The notes: generated by a model from the letters alone, not told the origin. 46,095 bases of DNA from an uncultured Clostridia bacterium (GCA_944378105.1 CALWGC010000011.1:1-46095), one strand, 5' to 3'; counted from the first letter of the stretch, positions 24,615 through 34,962 are shown. Numbers and translations are program-made.

Positions 24615-25730
24615 ATGAAATACCCCAAGAAATTGGCCCTGCTTTTGTGCGGTGTTTTGCTTTTGTGCGGCTGCCAATCCCCGGCGGCAAAAACAGAACC
24701 GACACAGGAGATAGAAGAAAACGTAGAAGAAGCGCAAGGAGAAGAGAACGCAGAAACGGTTGAAACCCATATCGGAGAGGCCATCAGTCCTTTGACCGGC
24801 CTTTGGGTGGATCAGGAGACGGTGCAAAAGCGCCCCTTTGCCGTTGTCATCAATAACCTTCATAAAGCCTTGCCCCAAAGCGGCATCGGACAAGCCGATG
24901 TGATGTATGAAGTGCTGGCCGAGGGGGAAATTACCCGCCTGGTGGCCATTTTTCAAGACCCCGATGCCGAAAAAATTGGTCCGGTGCGCAGTGCCAGAGA
25001 TTATTTCACCTATTTTGCCTTGGACCATGACGCCATTTTTGTACACCATGGCGGTAGCGAAGGCGCCTATGCCGCCATTCCCCGCCGCGGTGTGGAAGCC
25101 TTGGACGGCATGACCGATCGCGCCTTTTGGCGGGATGAAGCGCGGGCCAGTGAGCCTGGCATGTACGAGCATAGCTCTTATACTGATGCCGAAGGTTTGG
25201 TGGCTTCGGCCCAAAGGCGAGGGTATGATCTGGAAATGACAAAGGCGCCCATGTTTTCTTTTTGGATGGAAAACGAAAAGGAAGCGGGTGTATGGCTTTC
25301 GGCCAAAGCCCAAGAGGCCACCTATGTGGAGCTACCCTATTCCTATGATCAAATCAGCCAATTTACCTATGACGAACAAACGGGGCTCTATTTCCGCGCC
25401 CAAAGCGACGAACCCCAGGTGGACGATCAGACGGGAGAGCAGCTTTCCTTCACCAATGTCCTGATCCAACAGGTGGAAACCTGGAACACCGGCGACGCCT
25501 TGGGGCACCGGGACATGAACTTGGTGGGAAGTGGCAGCGGGATTTATATCACCCAAGGAAAGGCCGTTTCCATCCGCTGGGAAAAGACGGCCTATGATGC
25601 GCCCACCCAATGGATGGAAGAAGACGGAACGAAGTTATTGCTGCAACCGGGAAAAACCTTCCTTTGCGTCTATCCCGCCGGGCAGGACTTTTTTGTGGGG
25701 ACGAGAGAGGAGGCCAATGGAAATGTATGA
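24615..25730 (+). CDS. DUF3048 family lipoprotein (YerB-like)
   Basis: 371 residues. A signal peptide ends in the lipobox LLLCGC, with Cys20 as the lipidated residue, followed by an acidic linker and the DUF3048 body: PFAVVINNLHKALPQSGIGQADVMYE, EGEITRLVAIFQD, VGPVRSARDYF-like GPVRSARDYFTYFA, then a C-terminal domain with GHRDMNLVG and SIRWEK. B. subtilis YerB is the named member; its role is unknown. The gene stands where dgkA (diacylglycerol/undecaprenol kinase) is found in many Firmicutes. Its stop overlaps the cdd start. Confidence 0.88.
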   Translation: MKYPKKLALLLCGVLLLCGCQSPAAKTEPTQEIEENVEEAQGEENAETVETHIGEAISPLTGLWVDQETVQKRPFAVVINNLHKALPQSGIGQADVMYEVLAEGEITRLVAIFQDPDAEKIGPVRSARDYFTYFALDHDAIFVHHGGSEGAYAAIPRRGVEALDGMTDRAFWRDEARASEPGMYEHSSYTDAEGLVASAQRRGYDLEMTKAPMFSFWMENEKEAGVWLSAKAQEATYVELPYSYDQISQFTYDEQTGLYFRAQSDEPQVDDQTGEQLSFTNVLIQQVETWNTGDALGHRDMNLVGSGSGIYITQGKAVSIRWEKTAYDAPTQWMEEDGTKLLLQPGKTFLCVYPAGQDFFVGTREEANGNV

Positions 25731-26130
25731 ATCGTTGGTGGAAGAAGCCAAAAAAGCGCGGAATATGGCCTATTGCCCCTATTCCCATTTTGCGGTGGGG
25801 GCGGCGCTCTTGGCCAAAGACGGCCGTATCTTTACGGGATGTAATATAGAAAATGCCTCCTATGGGGCTACCATCTGCGCCGAGCGAGTGGCACTGGGCA
25901 AAGCCATATCGGAAGGGGCCAGGGCGTTTGTGGCCATTGCCATTGTTTCCAGCGCCGAAGAGAATACGCCGCCTTGCGGTATCTGCCGACAGGTGTTGGT
26001 GGAATGGATGCCAGAAGGCGATGTGGTGCTTTGGAGTAAAAAAGCGGGCATCCAGGTGGAGCCGATGGCAGCGCTTTTGCCGGGGGCTTTTTTACGGGCC
26101 TCCATGAAAGAGCAAACGAAGGAGGGGTGA
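25723..26130 (+). CDS. cdd: Cytidine deaminase
   Basis: Deaminates cytidine and deoxycytidine to uridine forms in pyrimidine salvage. 135 residues, the size of the tetrameric enzyme. The zinc site is Cys52 with Glu54 as proton shuttle (CAERVA) and Cys85/Cys88 (PPCGICRQ); FTGCNIENASYGATI is the substrate-binding segment. ATG 25723 is chosen since AGGAGG lies nine bases upstream; the ATG two codons earlier would be only three bases away. The usual neighbour of era in this operon. Confidence 0.96.
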   Translation: MYESLVEEAKKARNMAYCPYSHFAVGAALLAKDGRIFTGCNIENASYGATICAERVALGKAISEGARAFVAIAIVSSAEENTPPCGICRQVLVEWMPEGDVVLWSKKAGIQVEPMAALLPGAFLRASMKEQTKEG

Positions 26131-26132
26131 CC

Positions 26133-26468
26133 ATGGGAGAAACGGATTTTTATGTTTCCATGTCCATTTCAGAAGTGGTGGCAAAAATCAAAGGGCAGTT
26201 GGAAGAAAGTCTGACCATGGAACTGATCAGTGAATATCAAAGAACCACACCCCAGGGCAATACCCTTTGTGTTTTGGTGTTAGAAAAACACTATTTTCGG
26301 GTGGGAAATCGCCTGACGTTGACGGTGGTGATGGATGATTGGGAAAAAAGAACCCATATCCATGCCGTTTCCGGCGGCGGCTCCGAAAGTTTCTTTACGC
26401 GAAATGACTGGGGTGCTGGAGAAGACTTTTTAAAGCAGATAGAAAAAATGATTGCAAAAGAGGAATAG
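26133..26468 (+). CDS. Small conserved protein, DUF6054-like
   Basis: 111 residues, no membrane segment. The sequence runs SISEVVAKIKGQLEESLTME, then several strands, an LTLTVVMDDWEKRTHIHAVS segment, and GGSESFFTRNDWGAGEDFL near the end. This resembles the DUF6054 family of small alpha/beta proteins from memory; the function is unknown. ATG 26133 is chosen because GGAGG lies seven bases upstream, and a GTG two codons earlier is too close. It is packed between cdd and udg. Confidence 0.6.
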   Translation: MGETDFYVSMSISEVVAKIKGQLEESLTMELISEYQRTTPQGNTLCVLVLEKHYFRVGNRLTLTVVMDDWEKRTHIHAVSGGGSESFFTRNDWGAGEDFLKQIEKMIAKEE

Positions 26469-26487
26469 AAAAAGGCAGGGAAAGGCA

Positions 26488-27060
26488 ATGGAAAAATCAT
26501 GGGAGCAGCTGGAAGAAGCTTGCAAGGGATGTAGGCGCTGTCCCCTTTGGCAGGGACGGCACCATGTGGTCATTGACCGAGGCAGCCGCACCTCCAAGAT
26601 CATGCTGGTGGGCGAGGGCCCAGGCGAGCAGGAAGATTTGCAGGGAAAGGCCTTCGTGGGCCCGGCAGGGCAGCTGTTGGACAAAATGCTTCAAGCAGCC
26701 GGCTTTTCCCTGGAGGAAGTGTATATTGCAAACATCGTCAAATGCCGCCCGCCCTATAACCGGGACCCCCAGGAGGAAGAGCGGCAGGCGTGTTTAAATT
26801 ATTTGCGCTACCAGTTTGCGCTGGTGCGGCCAAAGATTGTGGTTTGTTTGGGGCGGATTGCGGCGCTGACGCTGATGGACCCCAATTTTCGCATTACCCG
26901 CCAACATGGGCAATGGATGGAGAAAAAAGGCGTGCTTTTTGTGGCTACTTACCATCCGTCGGCCTTGCTGCGGGATGAGAGCAAAAAGAAAGAGGCCTGG
27001 GAGGACTGGAAAGGAATCCGGGACCGGTATCGGGCCATGGAACAAGAAGGGAAGGAGTAA
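26488..27060 (+). CDS. udg: Uracil-DNA glycosylase, family 4 (iron-sulfur type)
   Basis: Removes uracil from DNA. 190 residues. The iron-sulfur cysteines are Cys12 and Cys15 in CKGCRRC, one in IVKCRPP and one in RQACLNYL. The active-site motif GEGPGEQED and the H-P-S motif in YHPSALLR are intact, and RPKIVVCLGRIA is the central strand. ATG 26488 follows AGGGAAAGG. It is cotranscribed with era and recO, which groups it with other DNA and RNA maintenance genes. Confidence 0.94.
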   Translation: MEKSWEQLEEACKGCRRCPLWQGRHHVVIDRGSRTSKIMLVGEGPGEQEDLQGKAFVGPAGQLLDKMLQAAGFSLEEVYIANIVKCRPPYNRDPQEEERQACLNYLRYQFALVRPKIVVCLGRIAALTLMDPNFRITRQHGQWMEKKGVLFVATYHPSALLRDESKKKEAWEDWKGIRDRYRAMEQEGKE

Positions 27061-27065
27061 CCGTT

Positions 27066-27974
27066 TTGGCACAAAAGAAATTTCAATCGGGCTTTGTGGC
27101 GCTGGTGGGGCGGCCCAATGTGGGCAAATCCACGCTGATGAATCAGTTGATTGGGGAAAAAATCGCCATCATGTCCCCAAAGCCGCAGACGACGAGAAAT
27201 AAAATTCAATCCATCTTGACCAAAGAGGACTTTCAGGTGGTGTTTATCGATACACCGGGGATTCATAAACCGAAACATAAATTGGGTAGCTATATGGTGA
27301 AGGCGGCAGAGACGGCTTTAAACGAAGTGGACGCGGTGCTGATGTTGGTGGAGCCGGGCGAACGGGGGGCGGAAGCCGACCGGTTTGTGTTGGAGCGGCT
27401 AGCCGGAGTGAAAACGCCGGTGATTTTGGTGTTAAACAAAATTGATACCGTGGAAAAAAGCCATATCCTCACCATGACCGATGAATACCGTTCGTTATAT
27501 CCTTTCCGGGAAATTGTACCGGTAAGCGCAAAGGACGGGGAAAACTGTGATACCCTTCTTTCGGTCATCCAAAGCTATTTGCCAGAAGGCCCCCAATATT
27601 TCCCGGCAGACATGATTACCGACCAGCCGGAACGGCAGATTGCGTCGGAAATCATCCGGGAAAAGGCGTTGCAGTTATTGGAAGACGAAATCCCCCATGG
27701 CATCGCCGTGGAAATTACGTCCATGAAAAAACGGGAAGGCAAAGATTTGGTGGACGTGGAAGCCACCATCTTTTGCGAACGAGAGTCCCACAAGGGCATC
27801 ATCATCGGCAAAGGCGGCAATATGCTCAAACAAATTGGCACCCGGGCCAGGATGGATATTGCGGCGCTTTTGGGCTCCCCCATTCATTTGCAGCTTTGGG
27901 TGAAGGTGAAAAAGGACTGGCGCGACAGTGACTTTTTGCTGAAAAACTTTGGCTATGACGCCAAACGGATTTGA
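27066..27974 (+). CDS. era: Ribosome-maturation GTPase Era
   Basis: GTPase that binds the 3' end of 16S rRNA during 30S assembly. 302 residues. G motifs: GRPNVGKS (15-22), the switch region PKPQTTRNKI, DTPGIHKP and NKID. The C-terminal KH domain contains the GKGGNMLKQIG loop. The TTG start at 27066 has GGAG nine bases upstream and five bases separate it from the udg stop. recO begins directly after its stop. Confidence 0.98.
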   Translation: MAQKKFQSGFVALVGRPNVGKSTLMNQLIGEKIAIMSPKPQTTRNKIQSILTKEDFQVVFIDTPGIHKPKHKLGSYMVKAAETALNEVDAVLMLVEPGERGAEADRFVLERLAGVKTPVILVLNKIDTVEKSHILTMTDEYRSLYPFREIVPVSAKDGENCDTLLSVIQSYLPEGPQYFPADMITDQPERQIASEIIREKALQLLEDEIPHGIAVEITSMKKREGKDLVDVEATIFCERESHKGIIIGKGGNMLKQIGTRARMDIAALLGSPIHLQLWVKVKKDWRDSDFLLKNFGYDAKRI

Positions 27975-27976
27975 CC

Positions 27977-28708
27977 ATGGCGCAGGATGTGACGGGGCTG
28001 GTGCTCAAAGAATACCCCACCGGCGAAAGCGGCAAGCAAATTGTGGTCTTAAGCCAAGAAGGCGGCAAAGTGCGCCTATCGGTGCGGGGGGCCAAAAACG
28101 GCAAAAGCAAGCTTTTGGCTGCCACACAGCCTTTTTGCTATAGCCGGTTTTTCCTCTATGAAGGCCGGGGGTTTGCGTCGGTCAATCGGGCGGAACTTTT
28201 GGAAAACTTTTATCATCTGCGGGAAGATGTCAAGCGGCTTTCCTATGGCGGTTTTTTGCTGGATTTGGTGGAAAAGACGGTGTTGGAGGGCATGGAAGAA
28301 GAGGAAGTGTTGCCGCTTTTATTACGGACGCTGGCGGTGATGGAAAAGGGCAGTTTTCCGGCGGATTTGGCAACGGATATTTTCCTCATCAAATATTTGC
28401 AGTTAAACGGTCTTTTGGGCGGAAATGGCGCTTGCAGCAGCTGTGGGGCAGAGGAAGTGACGGCGTTTTCCTTTTTGGCCGGCGGGCTGGTGTGTGCCTC
28501 TTGCGCCAAGGATTTGCCGGATGCTCAGCCCATTTTGCCGGCGACGGCCAAGGCCTTTTCCTTTGTGCAAGAGAGGCAAAAGGGACGGATTTTTGGCTTT
28601 ACGTTATCCAAAGAAGCCCAGGCGGAAGTCCATGGGCTATTAAAAAGGATGGTCTGGCGGGAGTTTGGGCCGTTTCGGACGCTGGAATTTGCAGAAAGAA
28701 TGGAATAA
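27977..28708 (+). CDS. recO: DNA repair protein RecO
   Basis: Recombination mediator that helps RecA loading and strand annealing. 243 residues. N-terminal OB-fold begins with GLVLKEYPTGESGKQIVVLS; a zinc-finger pair CSSC (about 153-156) and CASC (about 173-176) lies in the C-terminal helical domain. The ATG at 27977 lies two bases after the era stop and has no strong ribosome site, consistent with coupling to era. Last gene of the operon. Confidence 0.95.
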   Translation: MAQDVTGLVLKEYPTGESGKQIVVLSQEGGKVRLSVRGAKNGKSKLLAATQPFCYSRFFLYEGRGFASVNRAELLENFYHLREDVKRLSYGGFLLDLVEKTVLEGMEEEEVLPLLLRTLAVMEKGSFPADLATDIFLIKYLQLNGLLGGNGACSSCGAEEVTAFSFLAGGLVCASCAKDLPDAQPILPATAKAFSFVQERQKGRIFGFTLSKEAQAEVHGLLKRMVWREFGPFRTLEFAERME

Positions 28709-28903
28709 AAAAACCAGACCAAAAGCGGTTTCCAAGAAGAAAACATTGTTTTTGTTTTTCTTCTTTTCTTCTTGGAAATTACGATAGCAGTCTTCAAAAG
28801 AAAACAACCTCAGCAAAAATAAGATGGCTGCAATCCTTTTTGTTTAAGGATTGCAGCCATTTTTGTTTTCTTTGGAAGCTGCGCCCAATAGTCTGGTTTT
28901 TTT
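28707..28903 (+). repeat. Composite intergenic hairpin element, copy C
   Basis: Fills the gap between convergent recO and the HIT gene. The ends are a perfect 13-bp inverted repeat, AAAAAAACCAGAC (28707-28719) and GTCTGGTTTTTTT (28891-28903). Inside are a perfect 15-bp stem (28729-28743 with 28764-28778) and another perfect 15-bp stem (28824-28838 with 28846-28860) followed by a T-rich tract and GGAAGCTGCGCCCAA. CCAAAAGCGGTTT near the left end is identical in copy B. The hairpins should also terminate both genes. Confidence 0.7.
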
Positions 28904-28906
28904 ATT

Positions 28907-29317
28907 TTATAGTGCTTGTTTCAATTTTTCTTGCATCGTTGCAATTTGTTCGTCGGTCAAATCCAGCTGTTTCCATGCGACTGTGACGCTGTCGCCTTCG
29001 TGGCGAGGAATCAGGTGCAGGTGGAAATGGTTCACCGTTTGGCCGGCAATGGGGCCGTTGTTTTGCACTAAGTTTAAGTCGGTCAGGCCCAGGGCTTCTT
29101 TTTGCGCTTTGCCCACCTTGACTGCCAAGCGGAATAACCCGGCTGCCGTTTCTTCGTCCAGTTCAAACAAGTTGGCCACATGTTTTTTTGGCATAATCAG
29201 CGCATGGCCTTCGTTGCCTGGAAACCGGTCTAAAATCACTTTGTAGGTATCGTCTTCATACAGTGTGGCAGAAGGGATTTCCCCTTGGATAATCTTACAA
29301 AAAATACAGTCGCTCAT
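28907..29317 (-). CDS. HIT family nucleotide-binding hydrolase
   Basis: 136 residues. Histidine-triad protein of the Hint branch, hydrolysing purine nucleoside phosphoramidates or related nucleotides. The triad is HFHLHLIPRH (His97, His99, His101). Near the N-terminus DCIFCKIIQGEIPS carries the paired cysteines that bind zinc in part of the family. ATG 29317 is preceded by GGAGG; an ATG eleven codons upstream has none. It follows the ferritin-like gene by 56 bases on the same strand. Confidence 0.95.
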   Translation of the reverse strand: MSDCIFCKIIQGEIPSATLYEDDTYKVILDRFPGNEGHALIMPKKHVANLFELDEETAAGLFRLAVKVGKAQKEALGLTDLNLVQNNGPIAGQTVNHFHLHLIPRHEGDSVTVAWKQLDLTDEQIATMQEKLKQAL

Positions 29318-29373
29318 CTTGGACAGACCTCCTTTGTATTTGTCAATCATTGGTTTTTTTCAGTATAGCACGT

Positions 29374-29817
29374 TCAGCCGGGAAAAGAAAGACTGAAAAG
29401 ATATTGGTTTAAGATGGCGGCATTTTGGGCGCCTTCCAATAACTGGGTCAGTTGGGGTGTACCGGAATAGTCGGGAAAAAGCGGCAAGATACTGGCGTAA
29501 AAACGGGCGCTTTCCACTTCGTGCCAGATGTTTTCTTGGAGATATTGTTTCAAATTTTCCAAGGTATACGTTTCTTCTTTTTCAAACAAAGGCGTTGGGC
29601 TTGTATAAGAAGAAGCATTGGGGATTTCTTTTTGCAGCAGGTCCACCATGCGGCGGTTATTTTGGACTTTGTCCAAATAAATGGTATAAAGGACGTCTTT
29701 GGTTTCGCCTTCTGGCACCAAGTCGGAGAGGGCCTGATAGCGGGAGGCCCAGTTGGCTTCTTCCTGCGCGGCAATTTCCAACAGTTCTGTTAAGTTGGCA
29801 TTCAAGTCTTCGTTCAT
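29374..29817 (-). CDS. Predicted ferritin-like four-helix protein
   Basis: 147 residues, nearly all helical, with no signal peptide. Two glutamate/histidine-bearing helices stand out: IAAQEEANWASRYQALSDL in the first half and NIWHEVESARFYASILP in the second, spaced as in ferritin-like or rubrerythrin-like bundles where E-x-x-H or E-x6-Y motifs bind a di-iron centre. The full E-x-x-H pair of rubrerythrin is not evident, so a metal-free bundle is possible. The start follows AAGGAG. No specific function is known. Confidence 0.5.
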   Translation of the reverse strand: MNEDLNANLTELLEIAAQEEANWASRYQALSDLVPEGETKDVLYTIYLDKVQNNRRMVDLLQKEIPNASSYTSPTPLFEKEETYTLENLKQYLQENIWHEVESARFYASILPLFPDYSGTPQLTQLLEGAQNAAILNQYLFSLSFPG

Positions 29818-29971
29818 GGCATTCGCTCCTTTTTTTCGATGGTCTTTGGTCTCTTCTTTCCATATCTATGCGAAAGAAAACGAAAACAGTCTGCATTTTT
29901 TTGTGGCATATCGGTGTGCTTTCTGGTAAGATGAGGACAGTATGGAAAAAAGAGATAGGGAAGTGTCGAAG

Positions 29972-31048
29972 ATGAATGCAAAAAAAATTGTATTAACGGG
30001 CGGCGGGACGGCCGGCCATGTCACCCCCAACTTGGCCCTGGTGCCACGGTTACAAGAAGCGGGGTTTCAAGTGTTTTATGTGGGCAGTAAAGGCGGCATG
30101 GAAGAACAGTTGGTCAAACAAGCCGGCCTGCCTTATGAAGGGATTTCCAGCGGGAAATTGCGCCGGTATCTATCCAAGGACAATGTCACAGACGTGTTTC
30201 GTGTGATGAAAGGCATTGTGGAGGCGGACCAGGTGCTGAAAAAAATTAAGCCGGATCTTGTGTTTTCTAAAGGCGGCTTTGTGGCGGTGCCGGTGGTTTT
30301 GGCGGCCAAAAAGCGGGGCATCCCCGTGGTGGCCCATGAATCGGACTTGACGCCGGGGCTGGCCAACAAAATCGCCATGCCCTTTGCCAAAGCCGTCTGC
30401 ACCACGTTTCCGGAAACGGTGGCCCATATCAAAGGTGGAAAAGGCATTTGTACTGGTACGCCCATCCGGCAGGAATTGTTTGCCGGAAGCCGCAGCGAAG
30501 GGTTGCGCTTTTTGGGCTTTACCGAAGAAAAACCGGTGCTTTTGGTGATGGGGGGCAGCATGGGATCGGTGAAAATCAATAACTGCCTGCGCAGCGTCTT
30601 GCCCCATTTGCTTGCCCATTATCAAATTGCCCACTTGTGTGGCAAGGGAAATTTGGATGACCGGTTTGCGTCGTTGGTGGGGTACCGGCAGATGGAATAT
30701 CTTTCGGACAAGCTACCCCATGTGTTTGCCGCTTGTGACGGCGTCATTGCCCGGGCCGGCAGCAACTCCATTTCGGAGTTTTTGGCGTTACAAATTCCGT
30801 CGCTTTTGATTCCCCTTTCGGCCAAAGCCAGCCGGGGCGATCAAATTTTAAATGCCAAAAGCTTTGAAGCCCAAGGCTTTTCTTTGGTGTTGGAGGAAGA
30901 AAAGATGGACGGGCAGTCGTTGCAGGCCATGACGGCACAGCTGTTTTTACAGGCGCCCACGCTGAAACAGGCCATGGCCAACAGCCCTCAAAAAGACGGC
31001 GTTTCGGCGGTGATGGCCGTGCTGGAAGAAACCTTAAGGAAAATGTAA
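29972..31048 (+). CDS. murG: UDP-N-acetylglucosamine--LPS/peptidoglycan lipid I transferase MurG
   Basis: Transfers GlcNAc from UDP-GlcNAc to lipid I, making lipid II at the inner face of the membrane. 358 residues with the GT-B fold. The N-terminal motif TGGGTAGHVTPNLAL, the GKLRRYLSKDN loop, VVAHESDLTPGLANKIA, GGSMGS and the C-terminal ARAGSNSISEFLALQIPSLL are family-typical. ATG 29972 is chosen, with AGGG upstream; an ATG at 29942 would lie almost at the predicted transcription start. It stands alone here rather than in a division/cell-wall cluster. Confidence 0.92.
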   Translation: MNAKKIVLTGGGTAGHVTPNLALVPRLQEAGFQVFYVGSKGGMEEQLVKQAGLPYEGISSGKLRRYLSKDNVTDVFRVMKGIVEADQVLKKIKPDLVFSKGGFVAVPVVLAAKKRGIPVVAHESDLTPGLANKIAMPFAKAVCTTFPETVAHIKGGKGICTGTPIRQELFAGSRSEGLRFLGFTEEKPVLLVMGGSMGSVKINNCLRSVLPHLLAHYQIAHLCGKGNLDDRFASLVGYRQMEYLSDKLPHVFAACDGVIARAGSNSISEFLALQIPSLLIPLSAKASRGDQILNAKSFEAQGFSLVLEEEKMDGQSLQAMTAQLFLQAPTLKQAMANSPQKDGVSAVMAVLEETLRKM

Positions 31049-31059
31049 GGCCATTTTAT

Positions 31060-31089
31060 TTGACAAGCAGTGTTTTTTTTCGTTACAAT
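31060..31089 (+). promoter_or_regulatory. Promoter of the cyclophilin lipoprotein gene
   Basis: TTGACA (31060-31065), an 18-base spacer and TACAAT (31084-31089). It begins 11 bases after the murG stop, and the leader is about 53 bases. Confidence 0.8.
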
Positions 31090-31148
31090 AGAACAATCAA
31101 ATTGGAAAAAAGTATCAAAGGAAACCAAACAAGAAAGGATTTTGCACA

Positions 31149-31979
31149 ATGAAAAAATGGATTTGTCTGGCCATGACGGCCATGCTGCTGTTTTCGGGTT
31201 GTTCTGCGGGGGCTTCTTCTGCAACGGCTGTGGAAGAAGAAGAAAGCCAACAGGCAGAAGAAACCCAAAACTCCGTAGACGAAGAAACGGCAAAATATAC
31301 CGCAAGCCTGTTACAAACCACCGAGAATATGCCGCAGTTGGAACCGATCCAAAGCGGAGACCAAGTGGCCACCATCACCACCAGCGAAGGAGAAATTGTC
31401 ATCAAACTTTGCCCAGAACAGGCACCAAAGGCAGTGGAAAACTTTGTGACATTGGCTGAAGAAGGCTATTATGACGGCTTGATTTTCCACCGGGTCATCA
31501 ATGACTTTATGATCCAAGGCGGGGACCCCAATGGCGATGGCACAGGCGGCGAAAGCTGCTGGGGCGGCACATTTGAAGACGAGTTTAACGCCGAAATGTA
31601 CCATTTCCGTGGCGCGCTGGCCATGGCCAACCGTGGTGCAGACACCAATGGCAGCCAGTTTTATATTGTCCAAAGACCAACATTACAGGAAGGTTATTTT
31701 GAACAGTCCGATAAAGTTGCCGCAGAATATGGTGCTGCAAACTTGCTCTATTCCTCTCAAACAGGTAAAATTTACCGCACCAATTATTCCGAGGCTGTGA
31801 GAGCCAAGTATGAAGAACTGGGCGGTGTGCCGGAACTGGACTATGGGTACACGGTCTTTGGCCAAGTGATGGAAGGCATGGACGTGGTAGACGCCATTGC
31901 ACAGGTAGAAACCAATGAAGATGATAAGCCGTTAAATGATGTAGTGATCGAATCCATCACCATTTCCATTGCCCCCTAA
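31149..31979 (+). CDS. Lipoprotein peptidyl-prolyl cis-trans isomerase (cyclophilin type)
   Basis: 276 residues. The signal peptide ends in the lipobox LLFSGC (Cys18), then a Glu/Gln-rich linker to about residue 60, then a cyclophilin domain: ITTSEGEIVIKLCPEQAPKA, the catalytic FHRVINDFMIQGGDP block, GSQFYIVQ, and YTVFGQVMEGMDVVDAI. A 45-residue insertion between the QFYIVQ and FGQV motifs is unusual but known in clostridial forms. It would act outside the membrane in folding of secreted proteins. Own promoter and terminator indicate a single-gene unit. Confidence 0.93.
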   Translation: MKKWICLAMTAMLLFSGCSAGASSATAVEEEESQQAEETQNSVDEETAKYTASLLQTTENMPQLEPIQSGDQVATITTSEGEIVIKLCPEQAPKAVENFVTLAEEGYYDGLIFHRVINDFMIQGGDPNGDGTGGESCWGGTFEDEFNAEMYHFRGALAMANRGADTNGSQFYIVQRPTLQEGYFEQSDKVAAEYGAANLLYSSQTGKIYRTNYSEAVRAKYEELGGVPELDYGYTVFGQVMEGMDVVDAIAQVETNEDDKPLNDVVIESITISIAP

Positions 31980-33830
<1,851 letters not shown>

Positions 33831-33955
33831 CAAATAGCGTTTACAAAAAGTTTACAATCTTTTTACGCCCTGTCCATGCCTTGTTTTGCAGTTTTTTGTA
33901 GGATAACAGTGAGAGAATGTGTTCCAAGTAGAGGTGGAAGGGAGGCTGTCTGAAT

Positions 33956-34429
33956 TTGATTCGAGAAATCAATGGGGATGAAAAGAAAAACGTAGAACGG
34001 GTTGCTGTTTGTATTACGGCCCAGGGAAATTCCCGCCGCCTGATTGCCAAAGGTGCCGCTTTGGCCGACGAAGTGGATGGAGAATTGCACATTTTGCATG
34101 TGCAGCAAGGAAATAATATTTTCCACAACGCCGATACGCCAAAGCTTTTGGAAGAACTGTTTAATTATGGTTCTCAATTGGGGGGCATGATTCATTTCCA
34201 CTGCGAAGACGATGTGGCACAGTTTTTGGGCCGCTTTGCCAAAGAGCAGCAAATTACGCAGATGGTGCTGGGGCAGCCGCCGATGACCGAGGCCAACGAC
34301 GCTGACCAGCTGTTACATAAATTAAAAGAAATTGTGCGCTTTATCCCGCCCCAGGTGGATCTGGTGGTTGTGCCCAGGAATGATGCGCTGCCCAATGTGA
34401 TTTTACGCCGGAAAAACGGTGAAAAATAA
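33956..34429 (+). CDS. Universal-stress-protein-like (KdpD-type Usp) domain protein
   Basis: 157 residues. The fold pattern starts VAVCITAQGNSRRLIAKGAALADEVDGELHILHVQ, very like the Usp domain of KdpD sensor kinases, and ends with a strand LDLVVVP. A middle segment QQITQMVLGQPP corresponds to the nucleotide-facing strand, but a clear ATP-binding G-x2-G-x9-G-S motif is not visible. The TTG start has GGGAGG about ten bases upstream. Not fused to a kinase. A nucleotide- or c-di-AMP-binding role is possible but speculative. Confidence 0.65.
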   Translation: MIREINGDEKKNVERVAVCITAQGNSRRLIAKGAALADEVDGELHILHVQQGNNIFHNADTPKLLEELFNYGSQLGGMIHFHCEDDVAQFLGRFAKEQQITQMVLGQPPMTEANDADQLLHKLKEIVRFIPPQVDLVVVPRNDALPNVILRRKNGEK

Positions 34430-34461
34430 GAACTTGTCAATAAAGGAGAGAATAAAAACCC

Positions 34462-34962
34462 ATGAGTATTTATGAGGATTGGATGAGAAAAGCATTCACC
34501 CAGGAAGGACGTAGCGTGGATGCCATTTGGAATGAGTATATGCCAAAAGAACAAACCATTTACGAATATCTGCTGGGGAACAAAGTAAACGAACTCCACG
34601 GCACCGTAACGGAATTGGCAAAACGCTTTGATATGTCGGAAGAATATATCGTGGCCTTTGTGGATGGTTTAAATGATGTATTGGATACCCCTTATGACAT
34701 GAAGACCATCACAGAAGAAACCCAGATTGACATTGTGCTGGATTTTGCAAAGCTGTATAAAAAAATGGTGGAATACCATGCAGAACATCTTTACTCTCTG
34801 CCTCAGTGGAACGGCATTTTCACCGAAGAAGAAAGAAAAGCCATGTTCTGGGAACAGAGAAAATCCAGAACAGTAGTCAAAGGCGCAAAGATCGGCCGTA
34901 ACGATCCTTGCCCTTGCGGAAGCGGCAAAAAATATAAAAAGTGCTGCGGCGCAAATCTATGA
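34462..34962 (+). CDS. SEC-C motif protein
   Basis: 166 residues. A helical N-terminal part of about 135 residues has no named domain I can recognise; the C-terminus is a zinc-binding SEC-C motif [17 protein letters not shown] (cysteines from residue 150 onward), the same type found at the end of SecA. Such motifs often accompany ribosome- or SecB-linked functions. ATG 34462 is preceded by AAAGGAGAG. Its stop overlaps the next start by four bases, indicating coupling with tsaC. Confidence 0.85.
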   Translation: MSIYEDWMRKAFTQEGRSVDAIWNEYMPKEQTIYEYLLGNKVNELHGTVTELAKRFDMSEEYIVAFVDGLNDVLDTPYDMKTITEETQIDIVLDFAKLYKKMVEYHAEHLYSLPQWNGIFTEEERKAMFWEQRKSRTVVKGAKIGRNDPCPCGSGKKYKKCCGANL

